Shown here in pieces: positions 44,115 to 55,149 of a DNA stretch of 64,000 bases. The stretch is from positions 92,735,169-92,799,168 of the forward strand of contig CM041292.1 in assembly GCA_023052935.1 (NCBI GenBank), in the 5' to 3' direction. Origin of the DNA: Piezodorus guildinii. Taxonomy: Eukaryota; Arthropoda; Insecta; Hemiptera; Pentatomidae. The notes under the pieces were generated by a model. It was not told where the DNA came from, ran no database searches, and was given only the letters and a program-made list of their open reading frames with translations. The stretch's first letter is position 1. Each line of letters starts with the position of its first letter. The position numbers were made by a program, and so were the translations under genes.

Positions 44115-44420
44115 GCTCTGACTGGATAAACATTTCCAATGAAAATGTGTAAATGAAAAAAAAAATCATACAAGTAATTTATTTTATGATTAATTCTTTA
44201 ATTATATGGCATCACATTTAAGTTTTGGTCAAAAATGCGAATAATCATTATACACAGGAAGAATGTTATTTTTTTTTAATAATAATTAAATTTTACATTT
44301 TTTAAAATTATTAGTAGTAGTAGTTGATTTATCATATTCATTACTTTTCTGTGTCTTTTTTTTCAATTTTATCTGTCATTTTTATTTATTTGTTACTCCT
44401 TAGTAAAAATTTAGTAAGTC
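44115..44420. other. AT-rich stretch, no gene seen
   Basis: Nothing assigned. Confidence 0.4.
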
Positions 44421-44424
44421 CTTT

Positions 44425-44482
44425 TTTACATTCATTGGTATTATTCTAAAGAGACTTGTCCTAGAATAAATAAATAAATAAT
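44425..44482 (+). mobile_element. LINE family 3, 3' tail only
   Basis: TTATTCTAAAGAGACTTGTC then CTAGAATAAATAAATAAAT is the family 3 tail seen at 27.4 and 39.4 kb. A severely 5'-truncated insertion. Confidence 0.6.
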
Positions 44483-44484
44483 TA

Positions 44485-45035
44485 TTTTTATTACATATGC
44501 GTTACTATATGCGTATTTCATATGATAAAATACAGAAATTAACTCAGAACATATTATATTGTAGCATAAATCATAAAGCAGAATGATTCATAAGTTGAAC
44601 ACAACTGCCATTATACCAAAATAAACAAGGAAGGAAGAAAACAGATGATGAGATAAATCGGTGACATCAAATCAATGAACTAACCCAAGAATCGTCATTA
44701 AGTTATTTTTTTTTTTTTATTAATAACTCCCAAGTTTTTTCTAGTTTTACTCATATTCCCTAGATTATCCGCAATACGTCCTGCCGAACAATGAAAATAT
44801 TATAGAAATATAAAATAATATGTTATTTATAGAATGTTTTTGCAATTTAGTCATTCTCCATTACCTTCTACAGCTTTTTTCATAAAATCATTAATATCTT
44901 GAACATAAATTAGTTCATTATTATTACTATTACTTGAAAAAAGTAAAACAATTAACCTAGAATTTTTCTTTTTCTTGTCTATAGTTGATTTTTTTTCATT
45001 ACAGTTAAAAACAAGAAACAGTTATTTTTTTTTTA
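44485..45035. other. AT-rich stretch, no gene seen
   Basis: Nothing assigned. Confidence 0.4.
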
Positions 45036-45039
45036 AATA

Positions 45040-45245
45040 ACAAAATTAAAGATATTTAGAATTACGTTTGTTTAACTAGCATTTAAGGCCCGTGAGACTA
45101 TATCAAAGATAATAAAACACACGGATATTAAAGTTATTCAATTTTTCAGGAAGATAAAATGAGTTTAATCAAAATCGATTACACCTTTCAAGAAATCTTA
45201 AATGGTAAAAATTTACAAAATTCATTATATAGAATTGGCACTATC
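45040..45245 (+). repeat. R1 interior fragment (copy I)
   Basis: AACAAAATTAAAGATATTTA, 'gcatttaaggcccgtgagac' and 'gagtttaatcaaaatcgatt' follow the R1 order. Both ends missing. The 82-codon frame starting at 45159 lies partly inside it and is chance. Confidence 0.6.
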
Positions 45246-45379
45246 GTTAAGTCCATCAAAGTAAGAAGTTGCTCAAAGATCAATCTCTACAATTTTAATT
45301 ACAGTTCTTTCCACACACTGCACGTTCACATCAGAAAATACAAACTTAGTTGTTCACGAACGTCCATTAGCTGTTGTTG

Positions 45380-45635
45380 TAATATCCTAGATTACAGTCT
45401 TCTATAGCCGAGGTTGTGGGTTCAAACCTGGCAGATTGCCCTAGATTTTTTTTAATGGGTGCAAAAACTCGTAGTTTACTTCTTGAAGGGTAATAAATAA
45501 AAAGTGTGTTCCCGGGCCTGATAAAGATTCCATTCCTAAATAAATCTCTATAGGCAAAATTTAGGAAGCCCACTGAACAGAATTGTCAAATTCTATACAG
45601 TAGCATAAAGTAACGTATGAGTAAACAAACGAAAA
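45380..45635 (+). mobile_element. tRNA-derived SINE, family C
   Basis: The B box GGGTTCAAACCTGGCAG is well kept. The 3' body GGCAAAATTTAGGAAGCCCA, CAGTAGCATAAAGTAACG and a GAGTAAACAAACG tail match 8955-9275. The A box has decayed. Confidence 0.75.
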
Positions 45636-45775
45636 TCACTGAATGCCTTGCAAATTATAAATAAATATTGATATTTAAATCAAAAAGTTTTAGGCAGCTT
45701 AAATTTGAAAGTTTGATTGAGCACGTTTGATCCAGTCTTCAAAAAAACGCATTGTTAAACACAGCCTTCAACCTT

Positions 45776-45779
<4 letters not shown>

Positions 45780-45809
<30 letters not shown>

Positions 45810-45828
45810 TATAATACTATATAATATA

Positions 45829-45870
<42 letters not shown>
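45780..45870. repeat. (CA)n and (AT)n microsatellites
   Basis: CA units at about 45786-45809 pass into interrupted then pure AT units up to 45870. The YIYIYIYIY-type peptide read here is an artefact of the repeat. Confidence 0.9.
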
Positions 45871-45874
<4 letters not shown>

Positions 45875-45959
45875 ACAGGAGTTACAAATACCATATACAA
45901 CTTGTCAACGGATTGGGAAAAAAAACTCATACCATTCTGAGATGATCTTTATATCGGAT

Positions 45960-46140
45960 GAATAAAAACTTTGAGTGTTATTAATTAGGCTCTTCTACTT
46001 CCTAGCGAACTGTCATAGAAGGCTCTGAGGCATGCCAATTAGATCTGTTGACCGGGCAATTGATAACCGGGCTGGCGTTCGTAATATGGCGGAACCTGGA
46101 CCAACTTTAATTTGGTATTTACTCTATTGGTAGACAGGAT
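45960..46140. other. GC-richer noncoding island
   Basis: TTATTAATTAGGC, GCCAATTAGATC and GGGCAATTGATAACCGGGC put three ATTA-type cores into about 120 bases. No frame. Candidate regulatory element. Confidence 0.28.
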
Positions 46141-46144
46141 AGTC

Positions 46145-46580
46145 CACTTTCACATTCTTCTACTTGGAAAGTATTAATCAGAAGCGTGTCAAATGAAGTC
46201 CGATCTCGAGTTCAAATGCTACCGCATGAATGTGAAGGACAGCTAGTTTTTATCTAAGTACAGGTCATATTAAAGAGGTTTCGTAATATAAGTAAGCTAG
46301 TTACATGCCATTCCATGTACGATTAGTGAAAGAAGGTTCAAATTGTTTTGAAAAGATTTACGTACAGACGTTTTATTTTATTAACTTTGATTGCGTGCCT
46401 AGTTTGTCATTTATTACATTTAAAAATGAGAAACATTTAAATATCGAAAGAACTCTTAATATGAAAATATATATAAAACTTTTAACAGTATAATATAAAA
46501 TTTGAAAATATATATATATTTATTTTATTATATATTTATTATAAAATATTATTGTACAACATGCAAGCATTCCTTGATTT
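46145..46580. other. AT-rich stretch, no gene seen
   Basis: The 62-codon frame at 46305-46493 shows no domain. Confidence 0.35.
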
Positions 46581-46584
46581 TTGT

Positions 46585-46695
46585 CTGTTTATTCATTATG
46601 CTACTTTGCTAATCTGACGATGTTACCAAGGGAGTCCTAAATTTTGCCTATCCAGTTTATTTAGAAAAGGGATTTTCAAAAGGCTTTTTAGCTTT
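46585..46695 (-). mobile_element. SINE family C, 3' end fragment
   Basis: The minus strand carries AACTGGATAGGCAAAATTTA, GGACTCCCTTGGTAACATCG, the AAAGTAGCATAATGAATAAA block and ACAGACAAA, the family C end. Head missing. Confidence 0.65.
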
Positions 46696-46699
46696 TTAA

Positions 46700-47765
46700 A
46701 AGTACAACGTTTCCTTCAAAACTATAGAACATATTTCTAAGTTTGTTTATTTAGTTTTGTTTTTTATTTTATTTATTTATATTTTAAAATTTCACTATTC
46801 ATTAAATATAATTTTTTATTTAATTAAATAATTACCTTTTATTATTGCATCTTTCACAATTTCTACTTACAATAGTTACGACCGTAATTAGTACTTTTCT
46901 TATTATTATTTACTTAATTTATAATTCAGATCAGGTCATCCCAAATTCTATAATCTAAGTGAAACTACCTTTAGCAAAAACCAAGTATAACTATGATAAA
47001 ATGAGTAGAATGTATTCGTAGAATAATTTGGGTATCTCGACATTTGTATTTACTAATTATTTTTGTTAAAATATCGTTTAAAAGAAATAATGAGTTTGTA
47101 GGTGCTTTATTTATTTTTTTTTACTGTTAATTATTTATACTCTGTTTTTGTTTTTTTTATGAGACTTAACGAATTGTTCCACTTATTTATATATTTTGCT
47201 TATCACAGTATTATTTATTCTGTGTTTTCTCTAAATTCATTCGTCTGATTGTTTTAAAATATTGGCACCCCAATTTACTCCGGTAAAATTCTAGAAGCTG
47301 GACAACAATCTTCGCCATTTTGTTTCAAAATCGTGATATATTAAAGCCCATAACTCCTTCATTTTTAAAAGTAAAACTAAAATACAAGGTTTTATGATAA
47401 AACGTTAAAATTATATGAAAATAATATTTCATACCAACAACTAAAATTATTAGTGTCAGTAACACGAATATCGTTTCAACGGCAAACCGTTTTGTGTGGT
47501 TTCGACCTATAATACGTGTGTAAAACGGACACCTAGAATTATTCTTAGAAAAATTTATTTATTTAAATATTTCTCTGTTGTTATTAATACATGATTCGAT
47601 ACATAGTAGATCATAAACCTATAATAAAAATGAAATAAAAGAAGAAGAAGGCTAATCTTCTGTTTTTTACAGACTAATAATTGGTAACACCTTTTTTTTT
47701 TTGGACTCTCTGGGACAAAAAAAATCACATCGAAATTTTTACTCTATTACGTTAATGGTTATAGA
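46700..47765. other. AT-rich stretch, no gene seen
   Basis: Very AT-rich, no frame and no assigned repeat in about 1 kb. Confidence 0.45.
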
Positions 47766-47769
47766 AGCA

Positions 47770-48117
47770 AAAAACGCTGCAAGTTATTAAACAATGGTTT
47801 ATTATTTCCAAATAACAATGTTACGGTATAAATGTTTATAAAGCTGTTGATATGCAATAAAGTAATATGAAAAGCAATAAATAATTCAAAGGTAATTGGC
47901 ATATCAGCACTGCTAACTTTAAAACGCTAATATGTCTGCTAATTCTTAACCAATTTCAATGATTTATTTTTCATTTATTTATTAATTAGGAGAAACGTAT
48001 TTTTTTTATATTCGTTATTCGGGTATACGCATCTTTAAACGTAAGTCCCCAAATTTTGAAGGGGGTTAATTTTTTTTTCTTCCGATTACATAAGTTCATT
48101 ATTGAAAATAATAAACC
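47770..48117 (+). repeat. R2 repeat, short copy (b)
   Basis: It starts AACGCTGCAAGTTATTAAAC then AATGGTTTATTATTTCCAAA. It ends CCAAATTTTGAAGGGGGTTA, then TTCATTATTGAAAATAATAA with ACC. Both ends match the long copy at 28.3-29.2 kb. Noncoding. Confidence 0.6.
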
Positions 48118-48119
48118 AA

Positions 48120-48585
48120 AATGATGTTTTATTTTGTTTTTCCTCTTGGCAAAAACCAAAGTTTGTGACTTATTTTTAATATATAAATCATTTATTAGCC
48201 TTTTTTTATCTTCTTGAATTTATGACAGTTTTAAAGAAAATATTAGGTAGTTGTTTGCCAGATAACGTAATCATGAAGGTTTAGGTTTGTTTGTCATGAA
48301 AATACGAAGTCGAAATTGCATAAGATTGATTGCTCTTTATTGTCTTAAGGGGTGAGGCCCTTACCTACTCACAAAATATAAGTATTAGTAAATCTTTACA
48401 TGTGCCTATTAAAATACGTTTTAAATTAATGCAAGATAATGTGTACGAAAAATAAAATAATTTTCGTTAAACTTACCATGTTGATTTATTTAATGGAATA
48501 ATTTAATATCCTTAATAAGATATTTTAAATAGCGTTCTCGGCATTTTGCTGAAGCAAAGCATTTGCTAACACTTGGATCTTTGAA
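48120..48585. other. AT-rich stretch, no gene seen
   Basis: Nothing assigned. Confidence 0.4.
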
Positions 48586-48589
48586 GTAC

Positions 48590-48895
48590 CCAACAGCTTG
48601 CGACCTCCATAGAATTAGAAAGCAATCGCACCTGCTTTATATTCTTCATTCTTCGGCTCGGTACTTACAGAGACCTCTGGAACGACGGAGGCGTCGGTGA
48701 GAGGAACCTGGGTTTCGCAACGGACCTATCTCTTTGAGATGTAAATGCCCATGGAGGTGCTTGGGATTTCCAGGGGCTGACCACTCTTCAGGGAAGTTGG
48801 GACACTTCCTCGACGGCATCCCGCCCTGATGTCATATCTCACTGATCATTGACGCAGGCCCGGACCAAGATCCGCTTTCGATGATTCAATAGAAA
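48590..48895. other. GC-richer noncoding island
   Basis: About 300 bases with GGAACGACGGAGGCGTCGGT, GACGGCATCCCGCCC and CTGATCATTGACGCAGG. No frame above 60 codons. Candidate regulatory element. Confidence 0.3.
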
Positions 48896-48899
48896 TAAT

Positions 48900-49385
48900 C
48901 GTTAACAGACCACAGTGTTTAGAACTGAGGTTTTCATCATATACGTGATTGCTTGGATTTTAAAGTTTCCTTGTGTTCCTTCTGGAGAAAAGGAGACTGC
49001 ATGGTGCTGACTGCCTCCGATGATTCAAAGAAGGTCATGGTTTTTTTATTGTATAAACATGTCAAATATCTCGTCCCATCGAAGTCATGATCATTAATCA
49101 AAAAGAAAAGTATATTCCATTTTTAGAACTGATAAGTGTTACAAGTAAGTTACGAATTCGATATCTAAAGATCTAAAATTAAAAGAGAAGAGAGCGAACA
49201 TATTTTTCAATGCAATATTTGTGTGTTTGAACATAACATCAGTAATACAGATGTATAATATAACTTTGGAAAGATAAGATTTTAGAAAAAATATTATCTC
49301 ATTCCAAAAAATTGCAAAAGTTAATGGAGAGTGATGAAAGGAAGATAAAAATAATTGTTAAAATAACAATTTTGTTGTCGATAAT
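48900..49385. other. AT-rich stretch, no gene seen
   Basis: Nothing assigned. Confidence 0.4.
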
Positions 49386-49386
49386 A

Positions 49387-49638
49387 ATCTATTATATAAA
49401 AATCTCTTGTCACGGTACTTATGGTCGTAGTCCTACAAAACGGCTCGATCGATTTTTATAAAATGTTACAACAAAAAAACATTTTTCTTACTAAAAATGT
49501 TGTTTTTTTCGGTTTAAACAATACCCATAACCCTGAATTCCCACCCTTATTTTCCCCACCCTCGCATTCATAATCACAATTTTAATATTTTGTATGAAAA
49601 ATATCCAAATAATTTAAATGTCGTTCATATTACAAAAA
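49387..49638 (+). mobile_element. Possible Helitron-like non-autonomous element
   Basis: TCTATTATATAAAAATCTCT followed by GTCACGG and, 40 bases on, AAAACGGCTCGATCGATTTT is the style of 5' end seen in many insect Helitrons. A CTAG end is missing. The stretch runs straight into R1 copy E. Low certainty. Confidence 0.3.
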
Positions 49639-50395
49639 TCTGGTACGGGCAACATATGACTTTCACTTATCTCACCGGTTAAATTCAATTTAAGAAATAT
49701 TTAGAAAACTTTAAAAAATGTTAATTTAAACAAAAAAACGTATTTATATAGTTTCGTTGGAAACATATGTTTTAGATTAAATATTATAACTATATTAAAT
49801 ACTTGTGTATAATAATCAGTTATAAGTTTATGCTATATTCCTTACTTTGTAATACTTTTTACAGCTTAGTATATAATATAATATATTTTATAAAATCTTT
49901 AGCTTTAGTATATGATACATCAATTATACTGTTGTTATGTTAATAAAAAACCAAAACTATATTAAACAAATATTTTTCCTCTTTCTTCCTTTTATTTATA
50001 ACATTTATATTTATCCATTTTTTTATCTTTAATAGGAAGATATGCTTTATTTTTTCGAATCTTAAAAATTTAGGGTACTCTAGAGGATCAAAATTTAAAT
50101 TATCAGCATTTAAGCCCTGAGAGTCTATTGCAATCAGAATGAGACCTATATTACATCGAAGTCCATTAAATTTTCCATCGATATAGGGAGTTTAATAAAA
50201 ACCGTTCGAGCGGTTTTTGATAAAATCTTAAAATGGTACAAAATGCATAGTATAAAGTACCATTTCCGGTCAACCGATTTTGATGAAAAGGTTGCTGTAA
50301 CATCTCGAGCGTACAGTTGTCTTAAATACGAAAATTCAGTTTCGCACAAACTTTATACTTTTTTTGCGAGAATAGGTTATTTGGACTCAGGCGAG
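49639..50395 (+). repeat. R1 dispersed repeat (copy E)
   Basis: The left end TCTGGTACGGGCAACATATG then ACTTTCACTTA is intact. The interior follows copy B ('gcatttaagccctgagagtc', 'atcagaatgagacctatatt', 'aaaatgcatagtataaagta') to GGACTCAGG. The right end with the palindrome is lost. Antisense frames of 64 and 67 codons inside it are chance. Confidence 0.8.
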
Positions 50396-50399
50396 AAAG

Positions 50400-51045
50400 A
50401 AGCGAAAAAGAGTAACATGAATAATAATAGAAATTAAATCCCAAACTATTTGTGTGTGTTTTCCATTCTTATTTATTAAATATGCTAACTAAATACCGTA
50501 AAATATAAAGTGTAGAGAAACTATTCAATAGTAGCACATGTAACGAGATGAAAATACAAATTAGAAGAAGTAAGATCTACAAAATGTAGGTTTGTCTGAG
50601 TATGGAGATTTGGTTGCGCAGTAGGTCATGGTTCGGACCAAAGCTGATACTTACATTAAGATATTTTAGGACTTATACGAAGGATTTTGAACATCGAGGA
50701 TGCAATATAGAAGGGAAATCGATGGTATTGTAAAATGGAGCTCCTGAGTTAAACTAAGTATGTCCAATTTAGCCTTCTTGTTTTCATGTTAATCAAGTTT
50801 TCGTAGTTCTCTGAAAAAAAGTATAACTAAACAAAGGGCAAACCTGTCAGTTTTGATCCCGCAATCTTGAACAAAAAAAGATGCTATGCTAACCAAGTGT
50901 GACCATCTATCAACAGGTGACCCTCTAGTGAGCTAATATATAATGTTTTCAACAGCTACTAAATCAAATACCTTCAATCTATACCTGAATTCAATACCTT
51001 TATCAATAACATGCCTCCTCGAAACACATAGGTCAATTAATACAG
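50400..51045. other. AT-rich stretch with a possible SINE head
   Basis: At about 50835-50910 the minus strand reads TTGGTTAGCATAGCATC and GCGGGATCAAAACTGACAG, like a decayed tRNA-type head. Nothing else assigned. Confidence 0.25.
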
Positions 51046-51049
51046 TTGT

Positions 51050-51360
51050 CACTGGGCTAGATACAATTATCCCCTAACGATCTTGCCGAGAGGTAAATCA
51101 GAAAATTCGCACAATATATCAAGATAACGCAACTTCCACCGGAACTGGCTCGGACAACCACAACACAATTTGCGCGTGGACCCAGCGCGCGTACTGCGGC
51201 CGAGTTTGTATCCTATTAGAAAGGTTGTTATTAGCGTAGAAAGGCAATTATTGAGGTCCCACGGGTGTGGGAGAGGTCTCACGTTGGTCACTAATCAACA
51301 CCGGCTTTGATAAAGACCATCGCTGGTCGGCTTTATCTCTTCCTCCTGTCAGCGTGTTAT
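51050..51360. other. GC-richer noncoding island
   Basis: GTGGACCCAGCGCGCGTACT, GCGGCCGAG and GGTCCCACGGGTGTGGGAG stand out. A 74-codon minus-strand frame has no recognisable domain. CGTGGGA/GTGGGAG sites resemble Su(H)-type motifs. Candidate regulatory element. Confidence 0.28.
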
Positions 51361-51364
51361 TTAG

Positions 51365-52970
51365 CCTCTAGGAATCTGAATCGGAGGTAGAAGGCTTAGT
51401 TCGTAAAGTTGGAAAGTTAAAGGTAACGACAGGGTATGGACACACCAAGCACTGCTCGCAGTCTTAGTATAGTTAGCATAGCTGAAGACGACGAGAGTAC
51501 TTGTAACAAGGCTACACATAACATTTCATGTGGACAGTTACAATAAAAGAAAACGACTCTAAAGTTAAGGATTAAATGCTTCTTGAACGTGTGTAATGAA
51601 GAAGCTAAGGGATGGATTATGGATATGACATTTTAAATATGATCGAAAAGACAAATCTATGGAACTTGGATTTATCATATTATGCTTAAATTACATCATG
51701 TTTTCTGCCAATAGCTAAAAAAAAACTTGAATCCGAAAGGAATGGCTTAACAATTTTCATGTTTGGTTTCCCTATCTCCCCTACTTATTAATATTATTTT
51801 ATAGAAGCTGGTAAAATATTTTCTTTTGTTTTTGTTTTTTCATCTGATTCAGATTTTTTATGCCCGATACTCAGATGTTTTGTCCCTTATTCGTTGAACC
51901 ATTTTACTTTTAAAATCACCGGAACAAGCCTAAAATTAAATTTTATTATGCCCTTTAATATTGTTCAAAATGATTTCTTTCATTTGTTTTAGTTTATTCA
52001 AATACGTTTTTGATAAAGTCAATACTTAATATACAGACAATCCGATTCCGTTATGATTAGACATGAGATTAGTATCACCTAGCTTCTTCACCATAGAAGG
52101 AATAAATATATTGTAATCATGCATAAACCGAAATAAAATTGTCTTTAGAATTGAAAATTTCCATTCTTTTTTTATCAAGGAGCGAAATTGGTCCCGTGTC
52201 TATTTTCTGCTTATCAAACGGCAAGTTATAAGTCTTTAAATATACTTAGTTTTATACTAATTCAAATTTTTTCGAACCGTATTGCGTACATTTTGTAATT
52301 ATTCGTATGGTTAAGGATTGGTTAATTTTGATCAATATCGAATTATTGTAGTAAACCACCTCATGAATTATTTATTATGTTTTTAAGGACCTTAAAGACT
52401 TATCAACCTGCTATAAATAGTGTGAAGCTGTTATGACTAACTTGCATGAAACTTTTTGGTTTAGTAAATTTATTTAACCTTCAGTAATTGATTATTATAT
52501 TCCTTTGTAAATTACAGTTCATTTATTCTTAAATATAACCATTGACATCTTATTTATTTTTTTGTATTACATTGTACGTGTGGCCCTGTTGCTTTTTAAT
52601 TGCTATTATTATTTATAATTTGCAATTATTATTATTTAGATGAAAATGTTTACGTAATATGCGCAAGTAAAAATCATAGGCGATTGCAGTTATATTGGTA
52701 ACGAAAACCGAATGACTGTGTACGATGTTTGAAGTGGTCAGTTTATTATACATTGCTGTTATCAAGCGATTGCTTTGTTTTTCTTTAGTCTGATAAAATA
52801 TGACTCAATGCTCTCTTGTATGACGCAGTTTTTGAACATTATCAAATATATAAAATTCATATGTTTATTATCAAACATAGGAAATGTATATGTTTTATAA
52901 AACATTATTTGCATCTTTCATAGCGTCTTTCTCTAAACACATTTAACCATCCTCATAAAATGTTAAAATA
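51365..52970. other. AT-rich stretch, no gene seen
   Basis: 1.6 kb without a frame above 60 codons or an assigned repeat. Confidence 0.45.
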
Positions 52971-52972
52971 TA

Positions 52973-52973
52973 A

Positions 52974-53030
<57 letters not shown>
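52973..53030. repeat. (AT)n microsatellite
   Basis: About 28 AT units, the longest AT run of the window. Confidence 0.95.
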
Positions 53031-53034
<4 letters not shown>

Positions 53035-53570
53035 TATATATAAATATAATTTATTTATTTATTTATACAGCAAATATAGTGACATCTACGAATTCATATA
53101 TATGTGTTGGTAACACAATAATTTCATTTAACTTATAAACAACAATCATAAGTTGCCCAAACCTGTTGACATCTATGTTCTTAATTAATAATGCCAAAAA
53201 ATCATTGAAAAATGGTTTGTCATTAAAGAGTAATAGTACTAGTATTAGGCATCATTTCAGGTATTGCGAATTAAAGTGAATATTGTACTAATAAATAAAA
53301 GGTCAATAATATCGAAAAGATCTTGAAATAAAATATTTGTAGATTTTATTCACTTTCATTTAAGGGACAATTTTTGAAATATGTTTTAAGGATTGTTTGA
53401 AGTGTGCTTTATACCTCATCTCAAGACACGCAATATGTTTCCATATCAATGACTACTCAGAAATGGTATAGCTATGTTTGCTGTATTAGTATTATATTTT
53501 ATTCGCTTTAATGAGCTTAAATTTGTGTAATCATTACCTATATTTAAAAAAGCAAGTTAATATTCACTTA
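53035..53570. other. AT-rich stretch, no gene seen
   Basis: Nothing assigned. Confidence 0.4.
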
Positions 53571-53574
53571 ATTA

Positions 53575-53830
53575 TGTGGTTTCCGCAGTATCTCAAAAAT
53601 GACAAAGGTTAGAAAACTGAAATTTTAATTCAAGTTTTTCCTACTATCTAGATGAGCAATAAGACTGGTTTTGGAAAAATTCGTCCTCTAAGTGGTTAAA
53701 AACAATTTCATAACTAATGAAAAAAAATTGTTTTCGAATAACTCAAAAACTATCCGTATCCCGAAAAAAAGAAAAGTTGTTATTAGAAAGGTAACATAAT
53801 TCCCGTCGAAATGAATTCATTTTACCAGAA
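53575..53830 (+). repeat. R3 dispersed repeat (copy b)
   Basis: CCGCAGTATCTCAAAAATG, GCAATAAGACTGGTTTTGG and CCTCTAAGTGGTTAAAAA follow the order of 42515-42665. CGAATAACTCAAAAACTA then follows, as in the 60.6 kb copy (minus strand). Confidence 0.5.
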
Positions 53831-53904
53831 GATGATCCCAAAAGTGTTCCACCAATTGTGATGTTTTGAAAAGGAAAACTAGACATTACACTATTAGACT
53901 ATGC

Positions 53905-54015
53905 AAAATATTGAGGATCAATTTTCCCCAGGAGTCCCTTAAAAAAATAGGAAAATCGTCCAATCAGCCACAGTAGCATAAAGGGACGTTAAATAAATAA
54001 ACAAACAAAATAAGA
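53905..54015 (+). mobile_element. SINE family C, 3' end fragment
   Basis: AGGAGTCCCTTAAAA, AATCAGCCACAGTAGCATAA and GACGTTAAATAAATAAAC are the family C end. Head missing. Confidence 0.6.
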
Positions 54016-54019
54016 ATAT

Positions 54020-55145
54020 TTGCGGACGAAAAAAAAAAATTATTTAATATCTTTAGTTCTAGAATAGGTAAAAAAATATGTTAGGTGTCTAAATTACTCT
54101 ATTTCAAAAATAAACAATGAAAAAAATAAGCCATTAACATATTTATGTTTTATGATTGGTAATAACCATAAAAGCTCGCCAACACAGTACTTTTAACAAG
54201 TAAATACATTTAAAAACTGTCTTCAGATAAAAGAGTGAGAAACAAAGTTTTTAAAAACATCATTTAAAGTACTTTTTTACGAGATTATTTATAATTTTGG
54301 GTTATTACCAAGCATAAAACTTAAATATTTTAATGGCTTATTTTTTATAATTTTTCCGCTTTGAAATATGGTAATTTTGGCACCAACTACTATCTACCAT
54401 TACTAAAACCAGAAATATTGAATAAAATGTGTTTTTCGCATTCAAACTTTCCGATGCTTTTAGGCGACTGCTGGGAATCGTTGGCCCCTAATATTTTGCT
54501 GAGTCTAATGGTTTAATGTCTAGTTTTATCTTTAAAAAAATTCAGCAAAAATATTTGTGAACCTTTCCTTGTTAATCTCACCAGTAGTAGCAAAGAAACT
54601 GATTCTGTATTATGTATATTTTTAAATATAAAATTAACTTAAAAAAAAACAAACAATAAAAACTAACTGTAACTATATCTGTGCTCATTGCTAAATATCA
54701 GCTAACGTGAAATATCATAAAATATTTTTAAAAATTTCCAGCAACCCGATAATTATATCATTGATGTGACATAAGATTGTAAACACCTCAGTTACCTAAC
54801 TACCTGTACACCGAAAAAGCAAACGATAATAAACAATCGGTGCCAATACATAAATATTTTGTTCCAGGAAACACTAAAACAGTCTTCTAATCTTCAATGG
54901 GTAATGAAGTATACGTTCTGATTAATCTGTTTTCTATTATTTCAAATGTTTAATACAAACCTTCACTTCGATCCTCAACTTATGTGTAAATGAGTTGAGA
55001 GGCCATAAAACTTGTGATGTGATTTTTTAAAAATATTATATCCCAGCAAATCTTTCACTAGAACAAGCTGGTTTAAGGAAAAAATACTTAGTTATTGACC
55101 ACTTGCAAGTAATAAACCAATTAATTATAAAGTCAAGGAAGTATA
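54020..55145. other. AT-rich stretch, no gene seen
   Basis: No frame of note and no assigned repeat in 1.1 kb. Confidence 0.45.
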
Positions 55146-55149
55146 ATTT

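Noticed and set aside
45727..45945. Frame with HTHTHTH and YIYIYIY stretches
   Set aside because: Direct translation of CA and AT microsatellites.
47470..47515. GGTCGAAACC on the minus strand as a hammerhead core
   Set aside because: No core or stem II next to it.
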